Source: JADLGJ01 sp031423615
GTDB taxonomy: Bacteria > Omnitrophota > Gorgyraeia > Zapsychrales > JANLHA01
Assembly (NCBI GenBank): GCA_031423615.1
Contig: JANPFV010000119.1
Span: forward strand, 1-8,278
Reading direction: 5' to 3'
DNA: 8,278 nucleotides
Part shown: positions 1 through 6,302 of the stretch, piece after piece
Layout: the number at the start of each line of letters is the position of its first letter
How positions within the stretch are numbered: the first letter of the stretch is position 1
The notes under the pieces: model-generated
The model's database searches: none
What the model saw: only the letters and a program-made list of their open reading frames with translations
What the model was told of the DNA's origin: nothing
Program-made: the position numbers and the translations under genes

Positions 1-20
1 GACTTAAATCTTTTTTCCAT
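1..20 (-). CDS. Possible start of a further gene (runs off the left edge)
   Basis: An ATG at 18-20 on the minus strand opens the frame MEKRFK up to the window edge. Only six complete codons are visible and there is no clear ribosome binding site, so this is a weak suggestion that another minus-strand gene follows after a ~130-bp gap. Confidence 0.2.
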
Positions 21-22
21 GT

Positions 23-105
23 TCGCTAAAAACAATAACATCAAAAAAATACCAAGGTCTTTTATGGCCTTTTTATCCGATTCCCTCGTGGGATTCGTTT
101 AGCGA
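23..105. repeat. Spaced 8-bp inverted repeat enclosing smaller hairpins in the 3' intergenic region
   Basis: TCGCTAAA at 23-30 is matched perfectly by TTTAGCGA at 98-105. Between the arms lies a GC-containing hairpin at 79-98 (CGATTCCC, loop TCGT, GGGATTCG, one T-T mismatch). A further perfect 7-bp inverted repeat, ATTTTTG/CAAAAAT, lies just outside at 111-128. The region follows the last firm gene and is otherwise AT-rich. The repeats could form RNA structure at the operon end or be chance in AT-rich DNA. Confidence 0.35.
43..74. terminator. Weak candidate terminator
   Basis: On the plus strand AAGGTC (53-58), loop TTTTAT, GGCCTT (65-70) pairs over 6 bp with one G-U and runs into TTTAT. Read on the minus strand, the same stem has one C-A mismatch and is followed after a few bases by seven T (44-50 on the plus strand are A). 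It sits about 80-100 bp after the last firm stop codon. The stem is short, so this is only a possible, perhaps bidirectional, terminator. Confidence 0.25.
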
Positions 106-150
106 TGCTAATTTTTGTCATCAAAAATGTCTAAAGTCGAGTAATATTAT

Positions 151-1038
151 TCAATTCAAATATAAAACAAAAGTAAAATCTGATTTTTGTGCGGCATCCT
201 CAGGTTTGGTTTTCCACAACTGACACGTCAAAACCGCCGGTGTTCCTTTAATGCGAAAACGCAAATCCGGCTCATAAGGGCTGGCATTATTGCATCCGCC
301 GGGGTAACCGCAACTTCCTCCGGAATGAATATAATTTTGCAATGCAATAGGCTGATCGAAAAGCCGTGACCCCTCAACACGCCCGACATTCTGCGACCGA
401 TCAAAATCCGCATGGATATAAGCATAACCCATATCCCGCGCGTTGTAATTGACTAAATCTTGTACATCGTATCCGGCGATTTCCGGCGTCCTGGCCCGTT
501 CCCGAAAAAACCGCGAAATATCATACACCGCTTCCGCTTTCGCTTCTTTCGCAAACCATTTCAAAGAACGGGGACGGGGATATGTCGGCACACAATCTGG
601 CCGGGTGGAAATAAACGTTCTTCCTTCATCGAGGCCCAAAAGCAAAAAGGGATTGAGAAAAAACCTTGTCTCTTCCGACATTCCGTCGATGCTATGTTCT
701 CCGGGACCTTTACAAAACTGTCCGTCGATGCCCCACCAGGGTTTATCATCCCTGATCTGTCCAAACACCTCCCCCGAGGGATGATACGGCGTTTCCAAAA
801 GATCGCCATACAACATAACCCTCTGTTCCCGCAAGTTAAAAATAGCTTTGCGGCTTTGAAAATCCAATTCCTCCGGCTCGGCCAAAATAATATCCCGGTC
901 AAAAGAACCCGCAGGCCCCACTTTAAGTTTATTCGTGGCCACCGAAGATATGACTGGCTCTCCGGCTTGAATCATTTCCCGGCCCCCAACAAACACCCCC
1001 AAAAAAAGAATAAAGAAAACGTTCCAAAAATTTTTCAT
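151..1038 (-). CDS. Secreted protein of unknown family
   Basis: The product is 295 residues. I do not recognise it with confidence. The N-terminus is a typical signal peptide (MKNFWNVFFILFLGVFVGG, possible cleavage near AG-EP at 25-27), so export is likely; there is no lipobox Cys. The mature part has five Cys (109, 149, 243, 249, 272), allowing two disulphides. A distinctive aromatic and Gly-rich block spans 98-138, with DKPWWGIDGQFCKGPGEHS followed by RFFLNPFLLLGLDEGRTF. A second Gly/Cys-rich patch is HSGGSCGYPGGCNN (238-251). The C-terminus ends in a beta-like DFTFVLYLN, the final aromatic strand sometimes seen in outer-membrane proteins, although the rest does not look like a beta-barrel. 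The ATG at 1036-1038 overlaps the hydrolase stop by 4 bp, with an AGGAT binding site 5 nt upstream. It is the last firm gene of the cluster and may be a substrate or partner of the hydrolase. Confidence 0.85.
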   Translation of the reverse strand: MKNFWNVFFILFLGVFVGGREMIQAGEPVISSVATNKLKVGPAGSFDRDIILAEPEELDFQSRKAIFNLREQRVMLYGDLLETPYHPSGEVFGQIRDDKPWWGIDGQFCKGPGEHSIDGMSEETRFFLNPFLLLGLDEGRTFISTRPDCVPTYPRPRSLKWFAKEAKAEAVYDISRFFRERARTPEIAGYDVQDLVNYNARDMGYAYIHADFDRSQNVGRVEGSRLFDQPIALQNYIHSGGSCGYPGGCNNASPYEPDLRFRIKGTPAVLTCQLWKTKPEDAAQKSDFTFVLYLN

Positions 1039-1910
1039 GGTCCATCCTGCAAATAGCGGACCGCGGTTTCAAACCAGCCGCTCTGCCAGTTATGGCGCCG
1101 CTTGACTTTCACATCATAAATATGGGGAATACCCATGGTATTTAAAAGAGTATGAGCTTGTGATAAATGATTGAGCAAGTCTGCATAACCCAGTAAAATA
1201 ATACGCGGCGGTTGCTTGCGCAGGATCGCGGCACGTTTTGCAAAAAGCCGGGGAACAAAATAATCCTTAAAATTTTCATCCGTCCCATAAATTTCCTCCA
1301 GCTTGAGCGCCGGCACTTGATGAATAGTATCACACATAAGCGGCGCATCAAAACCAACAGCTTTTCCGATCACGTCCGGGTACCGCAGTAAAAGCGTGTA
1401 GGCCCCGGTCCCGGACTTGCTGATTCCCAAAACATATCTGCCTTCGGGAGACACGATCGTCGAAAAATGCGCATCCACATAAGGAATCACTGCCTTGAGC
1501 ATGTGACTTTCCTGACGAATCTGCGGATTTGTCGGATGATCCGCAAACCACGGCATTTTTTCTATGAAAGGGTAAACACAAATGAGATTATATTTATCGG
1601 GGATTTTACTGTCAAAAGCTTCCATCATTCCGCTGTTCCACCAAAAATCCCACTTTTGCGGGACCGTCGGAAGAATATAAAGAACAGGATATTTTCTCTG
1701 AGGATTATAATTCTCAGGCAAAAGAACATCGATACGCGAAGTCCCGCCCTGATATTCGCTGGCCATGACAAAAGATTTGATCTGCGCCGGTTTGTGGGAA
1801 AAGACCAAACGGCCCAGCGCTTTTAAAGAAGTCAAACGATGGAAATACGGCAGCCAGGCCACAAGAATGATCACCAGCGCGGCGAGGCGAAAAAATATTT
1901 TTTTGTTCAT
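1035..1910 (-). CDS. Membrane-anchored esterase-D-like alpha/beta hydrolase
   Basis: The product is 291 residues. An N-terminal hydrophobic segment (about 5-20, FFRLAALVIILVAWLP) after MNKK has no clear cleavage site, so a signal anchor with a periplasmic catalytic domain is likely. Residues 57-285 follow the esterase D (PF00756-like) plan: RIDVLLPENYNP then KYPVLYILP (59-81), a nucleophile elbow LGISKSGTGAY (161-171) with S164, and a C-terminal RRHNWQSGWF with H273 as the likely catalytic His. The acid could be D188 (GFDAP) or D244. The elbow reads G-I-S-K-S, so the second Gly of the usual GxSxG is replaced by Ser. The family cleaves ester or thioester bonds of varied substrates, and some members are acyltransferases; the substrate here is unknown. 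The gene starts 6 bp after the FHA stop with an AGGAAAG ribosome binding site. It ends in an ATGA overlap with the next gene, so it belongs to the operon. Confidence 0.85.
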   Translation of the reverse strand: MNKKIFFRLAALVIILVAWLPYFHRLTSLKALGRLVFSHKPAQIKSFVMASEYQGGTSRIDVLLPENYNPQRKYPVLYILPTVPQKWDFWWNSGMMEAFDSKIPDKYNLICVYPFIEKMPWFADHPTNPQIRQESHMLKAVIPYVDAHFSTIVSPEGRYVLGISKSGTGAYTLLLRYPDVIGKAVGFDAPLMCDTIHQVPALKLEEIYGTDENFKDYFVPRLFAKRAAILRKQPPRIILLGYADLLNHLSQAHTLLNTMGIPHIYDVKVKRRHNWQSGWFETAVRYLQDGP

Positions 1911-1911
1911 T

Positions 1912-1918
1912 CTTTCCT
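1912..1918 (-). promoter_or_regulatory. Ribosome binding site of the hydrolase gene
   Basis: The minus strand reads AGGAAAG, with its AGGA core 4 nt before the ATG at 1908-1910. The site includes part of the FHA stop codon, which fits tight translational linkage of the two genes. Confidence 0.55.
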
Positions 1919-2261
1919 AAACCACGTCGGATAAAGACTTGTCGGTCTGGGGACGGTCCATGATAAAAACCACCACATCCGTTGCCCCGAAACTCAGGGT
2001 CGTTTGATTTTCCAATTTTACATTTCCTAAAATCCGCATCTTGTTAACGTAGGTGCCGTTGGTGCTGTTTAAATCCTTGACGAAACACGCTCCATTTTCC
2101 CAATACACGACGGCATGAGTGCGCGAGCAAAACTTGTCATAATCAATGCGGATATTCGCCTCTTCGCCACGGCCGATCATAACCGGGCAATCCGCTTTCA
2201 CAAAATACTTGTGGCCCTTTAACGGCCCGGTCTTGACAATAAGACATATTGTTTTAATCAC
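1917..2261 (-). CDS. Stand-alone FHA-domain protein (phosphothreonine reader)
   Basis: The product is 114 residues, almost entirely one forkhead-associated domain. Its phosphopeptide-binding residues are visible: IGR (29-31, R31), SRTH (46-49, S46 and H49) and NSTNGT (65-70, N68 and G69). FHA domains bind phosphothreonine peptides, commonly products of Hanks kinases. The start is GTG at 2259-2261, overlapping the kinase stop by 4 bp, with an AAGGA ribosome binding site 8 nt upstream. Unlike GarA/OdhI-type proteins, it has almost no N-terminal extension that could carry a regulatory phosphothreonine. The short C-terminal tail (TDKSLSDVV) holds one Thr and two Ser. It is likely a cytoplasmic adaptor that follows the adjacent kinase. 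Confidence 0.93.
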   Translation of the reverse strand: MIKTICLIVKTGPLKGHKYFVKADCPVMIGRGEEANIRIDYDKFCSRTHAVVYWENGACFVKDLNSTNGTYVNKMRILGNVKLENQTTLSFGATDVVVFIMDRPQTDKSLSDVV

Positions 2262-3322
2262 ATTATGATTCCTTTCTTCCAGCTATCTAAAAATTTTCCA
2301 TAGCGCTCGCGGAAAGCTTTACGTTGGTCCTCGGGCAACCCCTTAAAAACATCTTCCATATCTTCAATAGCCTCGGGAAGGTCCCGGTATTGACGCCCCC
2401 GGACTAAAATATCATTCATACGTTTTTTAAATGCCGCGCCGTCAAACGCGGCATAATCTTTTAATGCGGCCAAAAATTCTTTCGCATCCGCATACCGGTC
2501 CTCGGCATTCTTTTCCAAGGCCTTAAGAACTATAACGTCTAATTCACGGTCAATGTCCGCATTAAAAACCGATGGCGGTTTTACCGGCCCACTGCGTGTT
2601 TTGCGGATCAGGCGCTCAATGTCTTTGGGGTTTTTGTAAGGACCGCCTTCGGGCATTTTAAAAGGGGATACACCGGTCAGCATAATATATAAAATCATCC
2701 CGGCGGAATAAACATCACTGGCCGGAGATTTATAATTCCAAAAACCTTCCGGCGCCATATAGGCGAGTGTCCCTGCGGATTCAGCCAGTTTTGTCAAAGG
2801 GTCCGCATGTTTAGCCTGCCCGAAATCGGAAACTTTCACGACAATATTCTCACCGGCCATATCGAGCATAATATTCTGCGGCTTGACATCGCGATGAATG
2901 ACCGGCACACTCAGTTGATGCGCCTGGGCCAACCCACGGCAAATCATAGTCTGGATCCGTAATGCCAAGGCCGGCGCAAGGCGATTTTTTTTGCGAAGGT
3001 AGTCATCAAGCGTCCCGCCGGGAATATATTCCATAGCGACATAAGAAATATTTTTATCCTTCCATTCAAAATGATTGGCTTCAAAGACCCGGACAACATT
3101 AGGATGCGTGATCTTAGAAAGAATCACCGCTTCATTCAAAAAATCAACGACCAATTTTTCCGATATTCTTTCGGGATGAAAAACTTTCAGGGCCTGAATG
3201 CCCAAAAATTTGTGCCGCACTTTATAAACAACACCAAACGCCCCTTCCCCCAGAACGCTGTCTACGGTGTAGGTGTCGCGAATCACGGTAAAATGAGGCA
3301 GCTTTTCAAATTTATAAGTCAT
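2258..3322 (-). CDS. Hanks-type serine/threonine protein kinase, soluble
   Basis: The product is 354 residues. All catalytic motifs are present: glycine loop GEGAFG (25-30), the ATP-anchoring Lys in ALKVF (K46), a matching helix-C Glu (E64), catalytic loop HRDVKPQN (143-150) with D145, DFG (166-168), APE (190-192) and SDVYSAGM (202-209). It is an RD kinase, so activation by phosphorylation in the loop 169-189 (T177, S182 and T185 available) is plausible. Residues 296-354 form a charged helical tail. There is no transmembrane segment and no PASTA or other sensor domain, so it should be cytoplasmic and must get its signal from a partner. The ATG at 3320-3322 lacks a clear ribosome binding site. 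The stop overlaps the start of the FHA gene (GTGA), a classical kinase and phospho-reader pairing. It should be an active kinase; its substrates are unknown, with the FHA protein, the Hsp70 and the GrpE-like protein as nearest candidates. Confidence 0.95.
   Translation of the reverse strand: MTYKFEKLPHFTVIRDTYTVDSVLGEGAFGVVYKVRHKFLGIQALKVFHPERISEKLVVDFLNEAVILSKITHPNVVRVFEANHFEWKDKNISYVAMEYIPGGTLDDYLRKKNRLAPALALRIQTMICRGLAQAHQLSVPVIHRDVKPQNIMLDMAGENIVVKVSDFGQAKHADPLTKLAESAGTLAYMAPEGFWNYKSPASDVYSAGMILYIMLTGVSPFKMPEGGPYKNPKDIERLIRKTRSGPVKPPSVFNADIDRELDVIVLKALEKNAEDRYADAKEFLAALKDYAAFDGAAFKKRMNDILVRGRQYRDLPEAIEDMEDVFKGLPEDQRKAFRERYGKFLDSWKKGIIM
2268..2275 (-). promoter_or_regulatory. Ribosome binding site of the FHA gene, inside the kinase 3' end
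   Basis: The minus strand reads AAAGGAAT within the last codons of the kinase gene. AAGGA sits 8 nt before the GTG at 2259-2261, which supports GTG as the start of the FHA protein. The nearby ATG at 2261-2263 is the kinase's own last codon. Confidence 0.6.
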
Positions 3323-3378
3323 AATTGGCCGTGTAGAAAGTCCTGCTGATTTAAAGCCCGACGTTGCGAAATGTTCAT
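3319..3378 (-). CDS. Possible 19-residue leader ORF before the kinase gene
   Basis: The 65-bp gap between the Hsp70 stop and the kinase start holds a complete short frame, MNISQRRALNQQDFLHGQL. It begins 9 nt after the Hsp70 stop. Its TGA overlaps the kinase ATG in an ATGA arrangement like other junctions in this cluster. The kinase itself has no convincing ribosome binding site, so translation of this small frame could feed ribosomes to the kinase start. There is also no strong binding site before the small frame, and a frame this short can occur by chance. I do not recognise the peptide. Confidence 0.3.
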   Translation of the reverse strand: MNISQRRALNQQDFLHGQL

Positions 3379-3387
3379 TTAAACCCG

Positions 3388-5892
3388 CTAGGAATTCTTT
3401 CTTTTAATACCGGACCGGCTGTTGACGACGTCAGTGATCGTTTCCTGTTCATCCTTGGAAATCAACTTCCACAATTCGATGGTGATACTTTGCACGGACT
3501 CTGTATCGTGACGCAAAAGCGCGCGTCCGCCTTCATCGAGTAATTCTGCGGCCCGCTTCTGATTTACAAATCCCTTAGGATCTTTCTGTCTTAACTCCTG
3601 AAAAGCGCCGATCCAGAAATCTTTTTGGCGGAATAAAATTTCCCATTTTAAATCATTCATATCCTCCAGCGCCTTGCGCAGCCGTTTGCTGTCATTTAAC
3701 GCAATGGCTTTGTCAGCGTCCTTTTTTAAAAAATTCAGACGATGGGCGTATTCCGTATGGTCGATCCAACTGTCAACCGTGTCTTGCACCTCATCCAACC
3801 GTTCTTTATGTTCCTGCAGCAAAGCCGGCCACAAAATCGCCTTGTCCGCGCTGTCGATATGCTCCTTCAATTCTTTGATCCGGCGGTCAGCTTTCTCGAC
3901 GGCAATCTGGTCTGCGCCTGTCGCCGCCTGGATTTCCCGGCGGATTTCTTCAAAATAGCGGTCCACCAAAACCACAACCTCAGCCAAAGAAAATCTCAAC
4001 AGCTCGGCTTTGCGCTGAATTTCTTTCCAGCGCTTGTCCTCACGGTCAAGCGTCACAGCAAAATCCTTTAGATTCGGCAAGGGTGATGTCATGTTGGGAA
4101 TTTTCATGATAAATTTTTGATCAACGACAGGAATGAAGGCTTCTGCGGAAACGCTGCGCGACTGGTCTACAAAAATCGTGACCTCTACTTCCGCATTGAC
4201 GGGAATTTTACGGCCCACATCCGTACCCCGAATCACCAAACTGCCCAAATGCCGGTTCTGATCAAAGCGCTCACTTTCCCCTTCCCGCACAGGAATTTCG
4301 ATCGCCTCACTTTCCTGCCCAGGATGAATATCTTTTGCCGCATAATAGGTATAGGAGGCTTTAACAGGCAGCGAAACACCTTTGTTTAACAGGCGGTCGA
4401 ACGATCCGTCGGACAATTCAACGCCGATGGAACGGGCCAAAGGCGGAGCACCCACCGACATCCCCTGATAGATACAAAAAGAATCCGAATCAACCGGGAC
4501 CTGATTGCCGTTTTCGTCGTACAAAGACACAACAAAGGTATTCATCCGGTCGGCCCTTAAGAGCACCATTGTAAAGAAAGTGCTGTTCTTTGTCTCCAGC
4601 ATTCCGCTTTGCCAGTCACCCGCCTTGCTGCGAATCTGCACCTTGATGCCCGACGGAATGACCCCCGTTTGCGGCAAAAAGATTTTCCCACCCACCCCGG
4701 CCTCAAAAGCGGCGGTCATGGGTTCATATTTCAATTCCACAGTGACCGACGGATTATTCTTGGATGTCCGCACGACAGGAAGCAACTGCGAAGCCGCATA
4801 AATAGCCGCCCCTTGGGCCACAACAATCATCGGGTCAATGGCGTAATTAATGGGAATATTGAATTCCGCTTTTAAACGTTCGCGAACATAAGGCGTTTGT
4901 GTTGGGCCGCCGACGAGAATCAAATGTCCTATATCCGACGCAGACAATTTCTGACTCTCTAAAACCTTGCGAAAAAGCCGGATACTTTTTTCCACGTCCT
5001 CCTCAATAACAAGGTTTAATTGTTGGCGGTTAAAAGGAATGCGTACCGTGATGGGCTTGCCTTGTTTGTCTTTGAGGCTTTCCATAAGTTCGATGACGAT
5101 TTGGGTTTTATCATTCTGCGAAAGATTAATCTTGGCTTCTTCCGCAGCGTATTTGAGGACGGCATTGAGCAGACCATAATGAGAGGACCTTCCCAGTTCC
5201 GGTAAATCGTATTCCTGGCTGAGCACCGGATAAATAATGTCCTCGACGATTCGCCAGTCGAAATCTGTTCCGCCGAGATAATTGTCCCCTCCGTGATCAA
5301 TGACCACCAGATGCCCTTCTTGACTCGACAAAAGGGCCACATCAAATGTCCCCCCTCCCAAGTCATAAACGATCCAATAGCCCTTGGGCATTTTCTCCAA
5401 AAAACCGTAAGCTATCGACGCGGCGATAGGTTCCTGCAGAAGCGGGGAAAATTCAATGCCTGCCAATTTTGCGGCCGCGGTCGTGGCCTGCGATTGCGTC
5501 ATTTCGAAATAACACGGCACCGTGATGACGGCCGACAAAAGATCTGGCTCGTCGGGCATGCGTAAACGGACGGTAGCTTTAAGGTCTTTGAGAATTTCGG
5601 CGGACAATTCCTCGGGCCTCATCACGCGACCACAACGGGTAAATGTTTTGGCCTGCCGTGTGCCCATGAGAAGCTTAAATGCAGAAAAAGTATTTTCATT
5701 GTCGACGTAAAGCCGGCTGTAAGCGCTCTGGCCGACAATAATTCCGCCTTTTTCATCAATGCGCACGACGGAAGGGGTGATCTCGCTTTGCTTAAAATTT
5801 TTTAAAACCTTGACTTCGCCTCGCTCCATGAGGGCGATCGCTGAATTTGTGGTACCCAGATCAATTCCGAAATCGACAGTGCGGCGGCTCAT
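3388..5892 (-). CDS. Divergent Hsp70 (DnaK-family) chaperone with extended C-terminus
   Basis: The product is 834 residues, against about 640 for DnaK. The nucleotide-binding domain (about 1-370) is well preserved: phosphate-1 motif GIDLGTTNS (9-17), the Lys of NTFSAFK (K73), TVPCYF (124-129), QEPIAASIAYG (153-163), phosphate-2 motif DLGGGTFD (177-184) and adenosine motif ILVGGPTQTPYV (325-336). ATP binding and hydrolysis are therefore expected. The usual acidic-hydrophobic linker and the DnaK SLGIET segment are not visible after residue 370. The beta substrate domain is altered and enlarged (about 380-600), although REGESERFDQNRHLG (536-550) and a following VEVTIFVD strand match the second half of the DnaK beta domain. 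Residues 605-820 are charged and helical. No DnaK-like EEVD or Gly-rich tail is present; it ends KRKNS. The start overlaps the stop of the GrpE-like gene by 4 bp (ATGA), implying translational coupling. The protein should be cytoplasmic. It is probably a specialised Hsp70 and not the housekeeping DnaK. Confidence 0.95.
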   Translation of the reverse strand: MSRRTVDFGIDLGTTNSAIALMERGEVKVLKNFKQSEITPSVVRIDEKGGIIVGQSAYSRLYVDNENTFSAFKLLMGTRQAKTFTRCGRVMRPEELSAEILKDLKATVRLRMPDEPDLLSAVITVPCYFEMTQSQATTAAAKLAGIEFSPLLQEPIAASIAYGFLEKMPKGYWIVYDLGGGTFDVALLSSQEGHLVVIDHGGDNYLGGTDFDWRIVEDIIYPVLSQEYDLPELGRSSHYGLLNAVLKYAAEEAKINLSQNDKTQIVIELMESLKDKQGKPITVRIPFNRQQLNLVIEEDVEKSIRLFRKVLESQKLSASDIGHLILVGGPTQTPYVRERLKAEFNIPINYAIDPMIVVAQGAAIYAASQLLPVVRTSKNNPSVTVELKYEPMTAAFEAGVGGKIFLPQTGVIPSGIKVQIRSKAGDWQSGMLETKNSTFFTMVLLRADRMNTFVVSLYDENGNQVPVDSDSFCIYQGMSVGAPPLARSIGVELSDGSFDRLLNKGVSLPVKASYTYYAAKDIHPGQESEAIEIPVREGESERFDQNRHLGSLVIRGTDVGRKIPVNAEVEVTIFVDQSRSVSAEAFIPVVDQKFIMKIPNMTSPLPNLKDFAVTLDREDKRWKEIQRKAELLRFSLAEVVVLVDRYFEEIRREIQAATGADQIAVEKADRRIKELKEHIDSADKAILWPALLQEHKERLDEVQDTVDSWIDHTEYAHRLNFLKKDADKAIALNDSKRLRKALEDMNDLKWEILFRQKDFWIGAFQELRQKDPKGFVNQKRAAELLDEGGRALLRHDTESVQSITIELWKLISKDEQETITDVVNSRSGIKRKNS

Positions 5893-6302
5893 GACCCGAC
5901 CTTGTTGGGCTTCTTGCTTTTGCCCTGGCCGACGATCACTTCACCCTGAAAAATTTGGACGCCTTTACAGATCACGGAAGGTTTGACAGTTTCGATAACG
6001 CGGCATTCCCCGGGCGGGAGGTCGTGGACTTCTTCAATATAAATGGCCTTTAAACTGCGGCCGTCTTTATAAATTTCGTCCTTGGGGTCATGGATTTCGA
6101 TCTGGAATTTTTCGAAGACGTTAATCAGGCGCTCCATCTGGTCGAAAAAGGCCTTGCCCTCACTGTTGTTTAAATTCGCGATTTTGCCTGCGCGTTTTTG
6201 CAAACGCCAGAATTCGACCGCCATATCGACGACAAAATCCATCGATTCAACGGCTGCTGTCTTTGCGGGAAGAATCTCCTGAGGCTTTTTTATTTTCATC
6301 AT
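5889..6302 (-). CDS. Small GrpE-like protein, candidate Hsp70 nucleotide-exchange partner
   Basis: The product is 137 residues from the ATG at 6300-6302 (a second ATG follows directly). Residues 16-66 look like a long amphipathic helix, and residues 67-127 are mostly beta. The C-terminal part has the general outline of the GrpE beta-wing: LPPGECRVIETVKPSV, then KGVQIFQGEVIVG, comparable to the GrpE pattern of a PG turn, a Val strand, KG and a final Val strand. GrpE releases ADP from Hsp70 proteins. The gene ends in a 4-bp ATGA overlap with the Hsp70 gene, which supports a partnership. Against this, it lacks the usual GrpE HEA motif, and at 137 residues it is shorter than typical GrpE (about 180-200). 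The start is uncertain: a TTG lies at 6315-6317, and an ATG at 6240-6242 would remove the overlap with the upstream gene and give 117 residues. No start has a good ribosome binding site. The gene is likely real; its function is tentative. Confidence 0.75.
   Translation of the reverse strand: MMKIKKPQEILPAKTAAVESMDFVVDMAVEFWRLQKRAGKIANLNNSEGKAFFDQMERLINVFEKFQIEIHDPKDEIYKDGRSLKAIYIEEVHDLPPGECRVIETVKPSVICKGVQIFQGEVIVGQGKSKKPNKVGS

Noticed and set aside
1..102. Plus-strand frame open from the edge to a TAG near 102, possibly the tail of a convergent gene
   Set aside because: Only 33 residues are visible, with no recognisable pattern, and another plus frame is also open here; cannot be supported.
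23..105. Integron attC-like site from the paired CGCTAAA/TTTAGCG arms
   Set aside because: The arms do not match the RYYYAAC/GTTRRRY core sites, and the neighbours are not cassette-like.
62..121. 19-codon minus-strand frame (MTKISIAKRIPRGNRIKRP) after the last gene
   Set aside because: It has no ribosome binding site, no overlap or coupling, and overlaps the inverted repeats; likely chance.
460..1056. 198-codon plus-strand frame antisense to the secreted protein
   Set aside because: It is a shadow frame; the minus-strand gene has a signal peptide, ribosome binding site and ATGA coupling, while the plus frame has no recognisable features.
3342..3384. Two TTTAAAT copies (minus strand) in the gap before the kinase, as an operator or internal promoter
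   Set aside because: The copies are short, AT-rich and lack a fitting -35/-10 pair with normal spacing.
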